A stretch of DNA of 64,000 nt from Methylocapsa sp036561105. Its GTDB lineage: Bacteria > Pseudomonadota > Alphaproteobacteria > Rhizobiales > Beijerinckiaceae. The notes beneath the pieces are model-generated. The model had not been told where the DNA came from. It saw nothing but the letters and a program-made list of their open reading frames with translations, and searched no databases. The position numbers were made by a program, and so were the translations under genes. Numbering within the stretch: position 1 is the stretch's first letter; every line of letters starts with the position of its first letter. This document shows positions 17,068 through 25,164 of this stretch, in pieces. The stretch is from contig DATBPZ010000060.1 in NCBI GenBank assembly GCA_036561105.1, positions 32,430-96,429 on the forward strand, in the 5' to 3' direction.

Positions 17068-20000
17068 TTAAACGTGTTCCACCGCGACGATCCCCGGGAT
17101 GGCTTTGAGTGCGCCCGCAACCTGCGGCGAGGCGGAAAATTTGCCGGGCAGCTTCACCTCGATCTCGCCACTTGAGGTGAGCAAAACGAGCATGACTTCG
17201 GCGTCCCCCTGCCGCAGCCGCCGCCCAATCTCCGCAAGCGGATTCTCGTCGCGAAGAAACACCCGCAGGCCCTTTCCAATCCGGCTCGCCGCCACGTCGA
17301 GCGGTTCCACCGAAACGATGCGGGCACGCACATCCTCCCCCTCGATGGCAGCCTGCAGGCCAACCAATACGGAGGCGCCTTTTTCCAACAGATCGCGGTA
17401 TTGATTGAGGCCTTCCTGAAACAGGATCGCCTCATATTGACCGGACGGGTCCGAGAGCTGAACGATCCCCATCTTGGAACCAGACTTTGTCCGGCGCTCG
17501 GTGCGGTCGAGCACCGTCGCCGCGAGCCGCCCGGCGGACGCGCCCTGCTTGACGGCACGGACGAATTCGGCCCAGGGCTGAACGCGCAGCCGCGCCAGGA
17601 TCGCCGCATAGGCATCGAGCGGATGGCCGGACAGAAAAAATCCGACACAATCGAACTCGCGACGCAACCGCTCGTTGAGCGGCCAGGGTTCGACTTTCGG
17701 CAGCGGAACCGCACTCGCGCTTTCACCGCCAAACAAAACGGATTGGCCGGCAAGCCGTTCTTCCTCGCGCCGGTGTGCGGCGGCAAGAATGGACTCGGCG
17801 GCGGCAAAGACACGCGCGCGGCTGCTTTCCAATTCGTCAAAGGCACCCGCGGCGGCGAGACTTTCGATGGTTCGCTTGTTGATTTCGCGCGGATTGAGTC
17901 TTGCCGCAAATTCACTGATGTCGCGGAAGGCGCCCCTGGCCGGCTGGGCCATTGCGGGAGTCATGGAGCTTATGTTGATCTCCGCGAGCGCGCGCGCATG
18001 CGACTCGCCGACGCCCTTGATCGCCGAAAACGCGTAGCGAATCGCCGGTTCGCCGTTTGAGGTGGCAGGCTCGAAATCGGCACCCGACGTTTGCACGGAA
18101 GGCGGCAGGATCTTAATCCCAAGGCGGCGCGATTCATTGCAGAATTCAGCGAGCTTATCGGTGTTCGATTTGTCGAGCGTCATCGAGGCGGCAAGAAACT
18201 CGACCGGATGATTGGCTTTGAGCCAGGCGGTTTGATAGGCGATCAGCGCATAGGCCGCCGCATGGCTCTTGTTGAAACCATAATCGGCGAATTTGGCGAG
18301 GAGGTCGAAGATCTCATTGGCCTGTGCTGTTCCCAGGCCGCGTTCCACGGCGCCGCTGACGAAGCGGTTGCGCTGCGCCGCCATCTCGGCCTTGATCTTC
18401 TTGCCCATCGCACGGCGCAACAGATCCGCCTCACCGAGCGAAAATCCGGCGAGAATTTGGGCGATCTGCATCACCTGTTCCTGGTAGATGATGACGCCAA
18501 AGGTTTCCTTCAAAACCGATACGATTTCCGGATGGATGTAGTCTGGCTCTTCTTCACCGCGCTTGACCGCGCAATAGACCGGAATGTTGGCCATCGGTCC
18601 CGGCCGGTAAAGCGCGACGAGCGCGATAATATCCTCGAACCGGTCGGCCCGCATTTCGGACAAAGCCTTGCGCATGCCCGCGCTTTCAAGCTGGAACACG
18701 CCAACCGTCTCGCCGCGTTCCAGCATGGCGAACGTTTTTTGATCGTCGAGGGGGATGCCCGCAAGATCGATCACGATGCCGCGCCGCTTGAGCAGCTTGA
18801 GGCAATTGGCGATGATCGTCAGCGTTTTGAGGCCAAGAAAATCGAACTTCACAAGGCCCGCCTGCTCGACCCATTTCATATTGAACTGGGTCGCCGGCAT
18901 GTCCGATTTCGGATCGCGATAGAGCGGCACGAGCTCTTCGAGCGGCCGGTCGCCGATGACAATGCCTGCCGCATGCGTCGAGGCATTAGAATAGAGACCC
19001 TCGAGGGTTTGTGCGGTCTGCAACATCTTTGCGACGCGAGGATCGGCCTCGGCGGCCTCCTTGAGGCGCGGTTCGGACTCGATAGCTTGTTTGAGACTCA
19101 CGGGCGCGGCTGGATTCTGCGGCACCAGTTTGGCGAGCTTGTCGACTTGCCCGAGCGGCATTTCGAGCACCCGGCCGACGTTGCGCATGACGCCGCGCGC
19201 GAGAAACGAACCGAAGGTGATGATCTGCGCGACCCTATCGGCGCCATAGCGGCGGCGGACATAAGCGATGACCTCGTCCCGCCGTTCTTGACAGAAATCG
19301 ATGTCGAAATCCGGCATCGAGACGCGATCGGGATTGAGGAAGCGCTCGAACAAAAGCCCGAAGCGGATCGGATCGAGATCCGTGATCGTCAGCGCATAGG
19401 CCACCAAGGAGCCAGCCCCCGATCCGCGTCCCGGCCCGACCGGAATATCTTGCGATTTGGCGAATTTGATGAAATCCGCGACGATCAAAAAATAGCCTGG
19501 GAAATTCATGTTGATGATCACGTCGAGCTCGAACGCGAGCCTTTCGTGATAATCGGTGGCGGTGAAACCGCCTGCCGGTCCGTGCGCCGCGAGCCTTGCG
19601 GCAAGACCTGTCTCCGCCCCGGCGCGCAACTCCCTTGCCTCGTCCTCAATCCCGCGGCCAGCGAAACGCGGCAGGATGGGTTTGCGGCTCACCGGCCGGT
19701 AGGCGCAACGAAGCGCGATCTCGACGCTGTTCTCGATGGCTTCCGGGAGGTCCGCAAACAGCGCGATCATTTCCGCGCGTGTCTTGAAGCGGTGGTCGGG
19801 TGAAAGCTGACGGCGAGTACCGTCGCTGACGACGGTTCCTTCCGCAATGCAGATCAAAGCGTCATGCGCTTCGTAGTCGGAGATAGCTGCAAAAAAGACC
19901 TCGTTTGTGGCGACAAGAGGAAGCGAGGCGCGATAGGCTAGGTCGAGGAGGCGCGGCTCGATGGCCTGTTCCGCGCGAAGTCCGTGGCGCTGGATTTCCA

Positions 20001-20577
20001 CATAAAGCCGCGCTGGGAACAACCGCGCCAGTGCCGCCGTGCGGCTGGCCGCAAGTTCGGCCCGGTCCCGCGCGAGGGCCAGGTCAAGAGGCCCATTTGG
20101 GCCGCCCGTCAAAGCGATCAGACCTGCCGTCCGCCCTTCAAGGCGATCCATCGCGACATGCGGCGGGTCGCCCGGGTTTGGGTCGAGCCACGCCCGCGAG
20201 GCGATATGCATCAGGTTGAGATAGCCAGCCTCGTCTTGCGCAAGGAGCACGATCGAGGCATGGCCGGCGCCTGGCTCTCCGCGTGGCGCCATCGCCGCGC
20301 CATCCTGAAAATCGAGAGTGATCTGGATGCCGGTGATGGGCTGCACGCCCTTGTTGGCGAGCTTATCGGAAAACTCTAGGGCGCCGAAGAGATTGTTCGT
20401 ATCGGTGATCGCCAGCCCTGGCATAGTATCCGCGGCCGCAAACTTGGCGAGCGCCGCCACGTTCATGCCCCCTTCGCGCAGCGAATAGGAGCTGTGAACA
20501 TGAAGATGCACGAAGCCGGCACTCCCGGAAACCGGGGCGGCATCTATGCCGTGATTGGGGTTCGCGCGCGCCATCAT
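17068..20577 (-). CDS. dnaE: DNA polymerase III alpha subunit
   Basis: 1169 residues, the replicative polymerase. The PHP domain opens with FVHLHVHSSYSLREGG (about 22-37). The polymerase core has GPGRGSGAGSLVAYAL and the catalytic acidic motif MPDFDIDFCQERRDEVI. The helix-hairpin-helix and OB domains follow (QLSDPSGQYEAILF in the OB fold). The full length and intact metal ligands indicate the main replicase DnaE1 and not the SOS DnaE2, which is shorter and linked to imuA/imuB. The start at 20577 (ATGATG) has GGAAAC about nine bases upstream. It sits 133 bases after rplT, an uncommon neighbour. Confidence 0.96.
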   Translation of the reverse strand: MMARANPNHGIDAAPVSGSAGFVHLHVHSSYSLREGGMNVAALAKFAAADTMPGLAITDTNNLFGALEFSDKLANKGVQPITGIQITLDFQDGAAMAPRGEPGAGHASIVLLAQDEAGYLNLMHIASRAWLDPNPGDPPHVAMDRLEGRTAGLIALTGGPNGPLDLALARDRAELAASRTAALARLFPARLYVEIQRHGLRAEQAIEPRLLDLAYRASLPLVATNEVFFAAISDYEAHDALICIAEGTVVSDGTRRQLSPDHRFKTRAEMIALFADLPEAIENSVEIALRCAYRPVSRKPILPRFAGRGIEDEARELRAGAETGLAARLAAHGPAGGFTATDYHERLAFELDVIINMNFPGYFLIVADFIKFAKSQDIPVGPGRGSGAGSLVAYALTITDLDPIRFGLLFERFLNPDRVSMPDFDIDFCQERRDEVIAYVRRRYGADRVAQIITFGSFLARGVMRNVGRVLEMPLGQVDKLAKLVPQNPAAPVSLKQAIESEPRLKEAAEADPRVAKMLQTAQTLEGLYSNASTHAAGIVIGDRPLEELVPLYRDPKSDMPATQFNMKWVEQAGLVKFDFLGLKTLTIIANCLKLLKRRGIVIDLAGIPLDDQKTFAMLERGETVGVFQLESAGMRKALSEMRADRFEDIIALVALYRPGPMANIPVYCAVKRGEEEPDYIHPEIVSVLKETFGVIIYQEQVMQIAQILAGFSLGEADLLRRAMGKKIKAEMAAQRNRFVSGAVERGLGTAQANEIFDLLAKFADYGFNKSHAAAYALIAYQTAWLKANHPVEFLAASMTLDKSNTDKLAEFCNESRRLGIKILPPSVQTSGADFEPATSNGEPAIRYAFSAIKGVGESHARALAEINISSMTPAMAQPARGAFRDISEFAARLNPREINKRTIESLAAAGAFDELESSRARVFAAAESILAAAHRREEERLAGQSVLFGGESASAVPLPKVEPWPLNERLRREFDCVGFFLSGHPLDAYAAILARLRVQPWAEFVRAVKQGASAGRLAATVLDRTERRTKSGSKMGIVQLSDPSGQYEAILFQEGLNQYRDLLEKGASVLVGLQAAIEGEDVRARIVSVEPLDVAASRIGKGLRVFLRDENPLAEIGRRLRQGDAEVMLVLLTSSGEIEVKLPGKFSASPQVAGALKAIPGIVAVEHV

Positions 20578-20710
20578 CGATGTTTCCGACTCGCCCAGGC
20601 GGCAATTTACCCCCGGGCCCCGGTTGACGCGACTCCCCTACGTCTTTTGAACAAGTGTTGCCCGCGCGATCCCGAAACGCGGCGGCTTTGATGGCCCGCG
20701 TTAGGGACCT

Positions 20711-21076
20711 TCAGGCTAAGGCCGGCTGGGCGCTTTTTGCCTTCTCGACAACCGCCCGGAACGCTTCCGGCTGGCTGATCGCGAGTTCGGAAAGGACCTT
20801 ACGATCCATGTCGATGCCCGCTTTGGAGAGACCATCTATGAAGCGCGAATAGGTGATCCCGTGCTCACGCACCGCCGCATTGAGCCGCTGAATCCACAAA
20901 GCGCGAAACACCCGTTTTTTGGCCCGCCGGTCACGGGTCGCATATTGCATCGAACGGTCGACGGCGGCCTTGGCGGTGCGGATTGTATTCTTGCGGCGGC
21001 CATAAAACCCCTTGGCGGCCGTCAATACTTTTTTGTGCTTGGCGTGCGAGGTAACGCCACGTTTTACGCGTGCCAT
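20711..21076 (-). CDS. rplT: 50S ribosomal protein L20
   Basis: 121 residues, a highly basic 23S rRNA-binding assembly protein. The N-terminal MARVKRGVTSHAKHKKVL, the FYGRRKNTIRTAKAAVDRS segment and the globular end SRFIDGLSKAGIDMDRKVLS are unmistakable. GGAG lies about ten bases before the start. Second gene of rpmI-rplT. Confidence 0.98.
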   Translation of the reverse strand: MARVKRGVTSHAKHKKVLTAAKGFYGRRKNTIRTAKAAVDRSMQYATRDRRAKKRVFRALWIQRLNAAVREHGITYSRFIDGLSKAGIDMDRKVLSELAISQPEAFRAVVEKAKSAQPALA

Positions 21077-21122
21077 GGGACAGTCTCCGGTCGCGAAGAA
21101 AAAACAAAGGGTGGGCCGGACT

Positions 21123-21323
21123 TCAACCGTTCGGCAAGAAGAATTTTATGATGTTGTCGCCGTCGCTCTTGAACATCACGGATGTGCCGCGCAGATTGCG
21201 GATCTGCTTGGGGGTCCGTTTGATCATGCCGTGGCGTTTGCCCCTTTGCGCATAGACCACTTTGCCTGTGCCGGTGATTTTGAAGCGCTTTTTGGCGCCC
21301 GATTTGGTTTTCAATTTGGGCAT
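21123..21323 (-). CDS. rpmI: 50S ribosomal protein L35
   Basis: 66 residues, basic, beginning MPKLKTKSGAKKRFKITGTG, with the HGMIKRTPKQIRNLRGT segment. It is 46 bases before rplT; infC, often upstream in other phyla, is absent here. The transcript probably starts near 21453, leaving a leader of about 130 bases. Confidence 0.97.
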   Translation of the reverse strand: MPKLKTKSGAKKRFKITGTGKVVYAQRGKRHGMIKRTPKQIRNLRGTSVMFKSDGDNIIKFFLPNG

Positions 21324-21442
21324 TTTGCTTAAGGTCTCCGTTGAGCGGCGCGCCTTGAAAAGGGACCGCCAGGCGGAACGGGCATCCCGCTCCTGATTAT
21401 TGATTCAAGCGAACAAAACCGCCACGGCAGCCCTTGAGCCGG

Positions 21443-21457
21443 GCGGTTCGAAACCGC
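21443..21457. repeat. Short hairpin at the 5' end of the rpmI transcript
   Basis: GCGGTT and AACCGC form a six-base stem with a three-base loop, just at or after the predicted rpmI transcription start. It may stabilise the leader or take part in L20 feedback; no evidence beyond symmetry. Confidence 0.3.
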
Positions 21458-21459
21458 GC

Positions 21460-21487
21460 CTTATACGCGAAGAGAAGAGAAAAGCAA
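21460..21487 (-). promoter_or_regulatory. Putative sigma-70 promoter of rpmI-rplT
   Basis: On the minus strand, TTGCTT (21487-21482) and TATAAG (21465-21460) with a 16-base spacer. The hexamers are the same as those proposed for rpsB. Confidence 0.55.
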
Positions 21488-21551
21488 GGGCTGGGGCGGT
21501 TTGAAACCAGCTTATAAGGCCCATTGCGCGGATTGTCCGATTCGAGGCTCT

Positions 21552-21593
21552 AATCGGACCAAAACGTTTCACGTGAAACGTTTTGGTCCGATT
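21552..21593. repeat. Perfect 42-bp palindrome with parS-like core
   Basis: Every base of the left 21 pairs with the right 21. The centre, GTTTCACGTGAAAC (21566-21579), equals the 14-bp core of chromosomal parS, the ParB binding site; the next pair outward is C/G where the 16-bp consensus has T/A. The remaining arms (for example AATCGGACCAAAAC) extend beyond parS. It could be a real parS, a dispersed palindromic repeat that includes the motif, or both. Confidence 0.75.
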
Positions 21594-21760
21594 GGGGCGA
21601 AAAACCTTACATGCATGAATACACCCCACGGATGTGAGATTAAGTAGGATTTCGCGGAAATTTGGTCTTTTGGGACATTGGGGGTGCGGCCTCGGATCTG
21701 CTGGCATGTCCGGCCATGGTTCGTGACGCCAGACCTCGAACCCGCCTGCGCGTTGGCAAC

Positions 21761-21789
21761 TTGCAGAAACAAGGCCGATGCGCTATATG
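21761..21789 (+). promoter_or_regulatory. Putative promoter of the rimP-nusA-infB operon
   Basis: TTGCAG (21761-21766) and TATATG (21784-21789) with a 17-base spacer. The start would be near 21796, before the attenuator-like hairpin. Confidence 0.45.
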
Positions 21790-21845
21790 CAATGCACGTT
21801 CATGCTTCTCATAACGGTTGTTCTCTTCAAGCAATCGCTTTATTG

Positions 21846-21876
21846 AGAGTGGGCCCTCCGGGACCCGCTCTTTTTT
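21846..21876 (+). terminator. Attenuator-like terminator in the rimP leader
   Basis: AGAGTGGGCCC pairs with GGGACCCGCTCT (one G-T pair and one bulge) and is followed at once by six T. It ends about 60 bases before rimP and about 50 after the predicted start, so it has the form of a leader terminator. NusA autoregulation is a plausible control. Confidence 0.65.
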
Positions 21877-21937
21877 ATTGCCTTTGGTCTGGTCGAAGCA
21901 TGGTTCCGGAATAGATGGATGCCGGAGCAACCCGGCG

Positions 21938-22762
21938 ATGGAACGGCGAAGTTTGGATCATCAAAATACGATTACGGAGACGCAAGACAGCCTCGACGAG
22001 CCTCGGCTGATCGAGGAGACCGGGCTTGCGGCGCGTGTCGCGCGGATCGCGGAACCGGTTTTGGCTGGTCTCGGCTACCGGCTGGTGCGGGTCAAGCTTT
22101 CAGCGCAGGCCGGAACGACCGTGCAAATCATGGCAGAACGGCCGGATGGATCGATGAATATCGATGATTGCGAAATCGTCAATGCGGCCCTGTCTCCGGT
22201 CCTCGACGTCGAGGAGCCGGTGAAAACCGCGTATCGTCTTGAGATTTCTTCGCCGGGGCTCGACCGGCCGCTCGTGCGCGTCTCGGATTTCCTCCGCGCC
22301 TTGGCGCAGGAAGCACGGATCGAGATGAATGGTCTCATTGGCGGCCGCAAACGGTTCCGGGGTCTGATCGGCGCCGTCGAGGGCCAGGGCAAGCATGCGC
22401 TGCTGGCCTTCGATCGCGACGACGCCAAGCCCGGCGAGGCCGCGAGAGCCATGCTGCCGCTGCACGACATCGCCGAGGCGAGGCTGGTTTTAACCGAGGC
22501 GCTCATCCGGCAATCACTGCGGGCCGCGAAAGCGGAGCCAGACCCGATGGCCAATGAAGCCGAGGCGGCCGAGCCGGTGGAGGCTCGCCGCGGACCCGGC
22601 CGTTTCGCGCGCGGCACGGGCAAGACAAAACGCCCGGTTCCCGGGGGTGAGACGTCCAACACCAATCCAGGCACTCAGACGCAAACAAAACGACCGGCGC
22701 AGCGCCGTTCCGACGCTGCCTCATCCGGAACAGGAGACAGTGATGGCAGTCAGCGCCAATAG
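21938..22762 (+). CDS. rimP: Ribosome maturation factor RimP, long form
   Basis: 274 residues; acts in 30S maturation. Residues about 20-200 hold the RimP domain with MNIDDCEIVNAALSPVLDVE and YRLEISSPGLDRPLV, followed by the SH3-like domain. The C-terminal 75 residues form a disordered basic tail rich in Arg, Gly, Thr and Pro (RRGPGRFARGTGKTKRPVPG), longer than most RimP. The start at 21938 is chosen because upstream in-frame codons run through the terminator hairpin. The stop overlaps the nusA start by 20 bases, so the pair is translationally coupled. First gene of the rimP-nusA-ylxR-infB-rbfA-truB operon. Confidence 0.93.
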   Translation: MERRSLDHQNTITETQDSLDEPRLIEETGLAARVARIAEPVLAGLGYRLVRVKLSAQAGTTVQIMAERPDGSMNIDDCEIVNAALSPVLDVEEPVKTAYRLEISSPGLDRPLVRVSDFLRALAQEARIEMNGLIGGRKRFRGLIGAVEGQGKHALLAFDRDDAKPGEAARAMLPLHDIAEARLVLTEALIRQSLRAAKAEPDPMANEAEAAEPVEARRGPGRFARGTGKTKRPVPGGETSNTNPGTQTQTKRPAQRRSDAASSGTGDSDGSQRQ

Positions 22763-24338
22763 GCTCGAACTCTTGCAGATCGCCGACGCGGTCGCGCGGG
22801 AAAAATCGATCGACCGCCAGATCGTCCTCGCCTCGATGGAGGACGCCATTCAAAAAGCCGCGCGGTCCCGCTACGGTCAAGAAACCGAGGTGCGCGCGGA
22901 AATCAATCCGAAAACCGGAGAGATACGCTTTTCCCGGTTGCTTCTCGTCGTCGATCAGATTGAGAACGACGCCACGCAAATCACCCTCAACGAGGCGCTC
23001 AAGAAAAACCCTGGGGCGCAGGTTGGTGACTTCATCGCCGAAACGTTGCCGCCCTTCGATTTCGGGCGGATCGCCGCGCAATCGGCCAAGCAGGTCATCG
23101 TTCAAAAGGTCCGCGAGGCCGAGCGTGACCGTCAGTATCAAGAGTACAAGGACCGGATCGGCGATATCGTCAACGGCGTCGTGAAACGGGTCGAATATGG
23201 CAATGTGATCATCGATCTCGGGCGCGGCGAGGCCACGATCAGGCGCGACGAACTGATCCCGCGCGAGGTATTCCGGCCGGGCGACCGCGCCAGAGCCTAT
23301 GTCTATGACGTTCGGCGCGAACAGCGCGGGCCGCAGATTTTTCTCTCGCGCACCCATCCGCAATTCATGGCCAAGCTGTTCCGCCAGGAAGTGCCTGAAA
23401 TCTACGACGGCGTGATCGAGGTGAAATCGGTCGCGCGCGATCCCGGCTCACGCGCCAAGATCGCGGTCATTTCGCGGGATAGCTCGATCGACCCGGTCGG
23501 CGCTTGCGTCGGCATGCGCGGCTCACGGGTGCAGGCGGTTGTCACCGAATTGCAAGGCGAGAAGGTCGATATCATCCCCTGGTCGCCGGATGCCGCGACA
23601 TTCATCGTCAACGCCCTGCAGCCGGCGGAAGTGGTCAAGGTCGTGCTTGATGAGGATTCGGCGCGGATCGAAGTCGTCGTGCCGGACGACCAGCTGTCGC
23701 TGGCGATCGGACGGCGCGGCCAAAATGTCCGTCTGGCCTCGCAGCTGACAGGCTGGGATATCGATATCCTAACGGAAGCGGAAGAATCGGAACGCCGCCA
23801 GAAAGAGTTTGTCGAACGCACCAACACGTTCATGAACGCGCTGAACGTCGACGAGGTCGTTGGCCAGTTGCTGGCGTCGGAAGGCTTCCGCTCGGTCGAA
23901 GAGTTGGCCTTCGTCGAGCCATCCGAGGTTGCCTCGATCGAGGGGTTCGACCAAGATACGGCAGCGGAAATTCAGTCCCGTGCGCATGAGTATTTGGCGA
24001 AACTTGAAGCGGAGCAGGATACGAAGAGGCGGGAACTTGGCGTTTCGGACGATCTCAAGGAGGTCGCCGGGGTCACGACGGCCATGCTCGTCCGCTTCGG
24101 CGAGAACGAGATCAAGACCGTAGAGGACCTCGCCGGTTGCGCGACCGACGATCTCGTGGGTTGGAGCGAACGAAAGGATGGCGAGACGAAAAAACACGCC
24201 GGTATCCTTGACGGTTTTGAAATCTCGCGCGAAGAGGCGGAAACCCTCATCATGACCGCGAGGGTCAAGGCGGGCTGGATCGAAGCCATCCCCGATCCCG
24301 CCGCCGAAGATGCTTTTGCCGAAGAAACCGGAGACTAA
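22743..24338 (+). CDS. nusA: Transcription termination/antitermination factor NusA
   Basis: 531 residues that bind RNA polymerase and nascent RNA in pausing, termination and antitermination. In order: N-terminal domain (1-125), S1 domain (about 135-200, IGDIVNGVVKRVEYGNVIID), KH1 (with VGACVGMRGSRVQAVVTEL) and KH2 (LSLAIGRRGQNVRLASQLTG). Two acidic helix-hairpin-helix repeats form the C-terminus, as in proteobacteria. ATG at 22743 with GGAG upstream, overlapping rimP. Confidence 0.97.
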   Translation: MAVSANRLELLQIADAVAREKSIDRQIVLASMEDAIQKAARSRYGQETEVRAEINPKTGEIRFSRLLLVVDQIENDATQITLNEALKKNPGAQVGDFIAETLPPFDFGRIAAQSAKQVIVQKVREAERDRQYQEYKDRIGDIVNGVVKRVEYGNVIIDLGRGEATIRRDELIPREVFRPGDRARAYVYDVRREQRGPQIFLSRTHPQFMAKLFRQEVPEIYDGVIEVKSVARDPGSRAKIAVISRDSSIDPVGACVGMRGSRVQAVVTELQGEKVDIIPWSPDAATFIVNALQPAEVVKVVLDEDSARIEVVVPDDQLSLAIGRRGQNVRLASQLTGWDIDILTEAEESERRQKEFVERTNTFMNALNVDEVVGQLLASEGFRSVEELAFVEPSEVASIEGFDQDTAAEIQSRAHEYLAKLEAEQDTKRRELGVSDDLKEVAGVTTAMLVRFGENEIKTVEDLAGCATDDLVGWSERKDGETKKHAGILDGFEISREEAETLIMTARVKAGWIEAIPDPAAEDAFAEETGD

Positions 24339-24416
24339 ATATTTCCCAGCCAAAACAGAATGTTGAAGATCATGAGCACCACCAATTGATGAGCTTCTGG
24401 CCGTGGAGAAATCGAT

Positions 24417-25088
24417 TTGACAAGATCCGGAGTCGCCGGCGCGGAAGCGGCATCCGAGCGAACCTGCATCGTCACCCGGACGAAAGGCGAGCCGGAGGGC
24501 ATGATTCGCTTTGTCCTCGGACCTGGTGCGATTGTGGTGCCGGACATCGCCCGCAAATTGCCGGGACGCGGCGTTTGGGTAACCGCGCGGATGGAGCGCA
24601 TCGCGGAAGCCGTCCGGCGGCAAGCGTTTTCGCGAGGTTTCAAGACAAAGGCTGCTGCTTCGGAAAGTTTGCCGGCTGACATCGAGGCTCTGTTGACAAA
24701 GGATTGTCTCCAGGCTTTGTCGATGGCCAATAAAGCAGGGCTCGTCATCACGGGTTTTGCCAAAGTTGAACAAGCGATCGCCGCGCGCACGATCGCCGGG
24801 CTCGTTCATGCGGCGGATTGCGGTGCCGACGGGATGCGCAAACTCGGGCAAGTCCTGCGCCGCAGCTATGGCTTCGAGCAGACGGTGCCGCGTGTGAATC
24901 TATTTTCGTCCGGCCAATTGGATTTGGCATTGGGACGCGCAAATGTGATACATGCGGCTCTGCTCGAAGGAGCCGCGAGTGAAGGGTTTCTGAAGCGCTG
25001 CCAGAAGCTGGCGTTTTACTTGTCCGGATCTCCTGGGGTGGAAAGCCCCGGCGAGGCGTGCGGACCGGAACCGGACGAGCCGGATTGA
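24417..25088 (+). CDS. ylxR: YlxR (DUF448)-L7Ae fusion RNA-binding protein
   Basis: 223 residues. The N-terminal YlxR domain (about 14-90) carries ERTCIVTRTKGEPEGMIRFV and LPGRGVWVTARME. The second half (about 105-200) resembles an L7Ae/YlxQ RNA-binding domain (ALSMANKAGLVITGFAKVEQ). In Gram-positive bacteria these are the separate genes ylxR and ylxQ between nusA and infB; alphaproteobacteria have them joined. The start appears to be TTG at 24417 with GGAG at good spacing; no in-frame ATG precedes the YlxR motif. Likely binds RNA or ribosomes; exact role unknown. Confidence 0.85.
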   Translation: MTRSGVAGAEAASERTCIVTRTKGEPEGMIRFVLGPGAIVVPDIARKLPGRGVWVTARMERIAEAVRRQAFSRGFKTKAAASESLPADIEALLTKDCLQALSMANKAGLVITGFAKVEQAIAARTIAGLVHAADCGADGMRKLGQVLRRSYGFEQTVPRVNLFSSGQLDLALGRANVIHAALLEGAASEGFLKRCQKLAFYLSGSPGVESPGEACGPEPDEPD

Positions 25089-25164
25089 ACTGTTATGCAA
25101 TTGAAAGTGCTGGACGTCCGGCACCATGAAATCGAATGGGCGCGGGCCCGGGAATGTAATACTG

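Larger units (their letters stand above)
21324..21937. other. Divergent regulatory region between rpmI and rimP
   Basis: 614 bases without a gene. It contains the rpmI promoter and a short hairpin (21443-21457), a perfect 42-bp palindrome with a parS-like core (21552-21593), a putative rimP promoter (21761-21789) and an attenuator-like hairpin with T-run (21846-21876). Confidence 0.75.

Noticed and set aside
18091..19803. 570-codon plus-strand frame opposite dnaE
   Set aside because: His/Arg/Asp-rich shadow of dnaE, with no family features.
21443..21457. tRNA T-arm (GGTTCGAAACC)
   Set aside because: No acceptor, D or anticodon arm can be folded around it; it is a small hairpin in the rpmI leader.
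21405..21930. Overlapping minus-strand frames in the rpmI-rimP gap
   Set aside because: They run through the parS-like palindrome and the T-run hairpin and have no family match.
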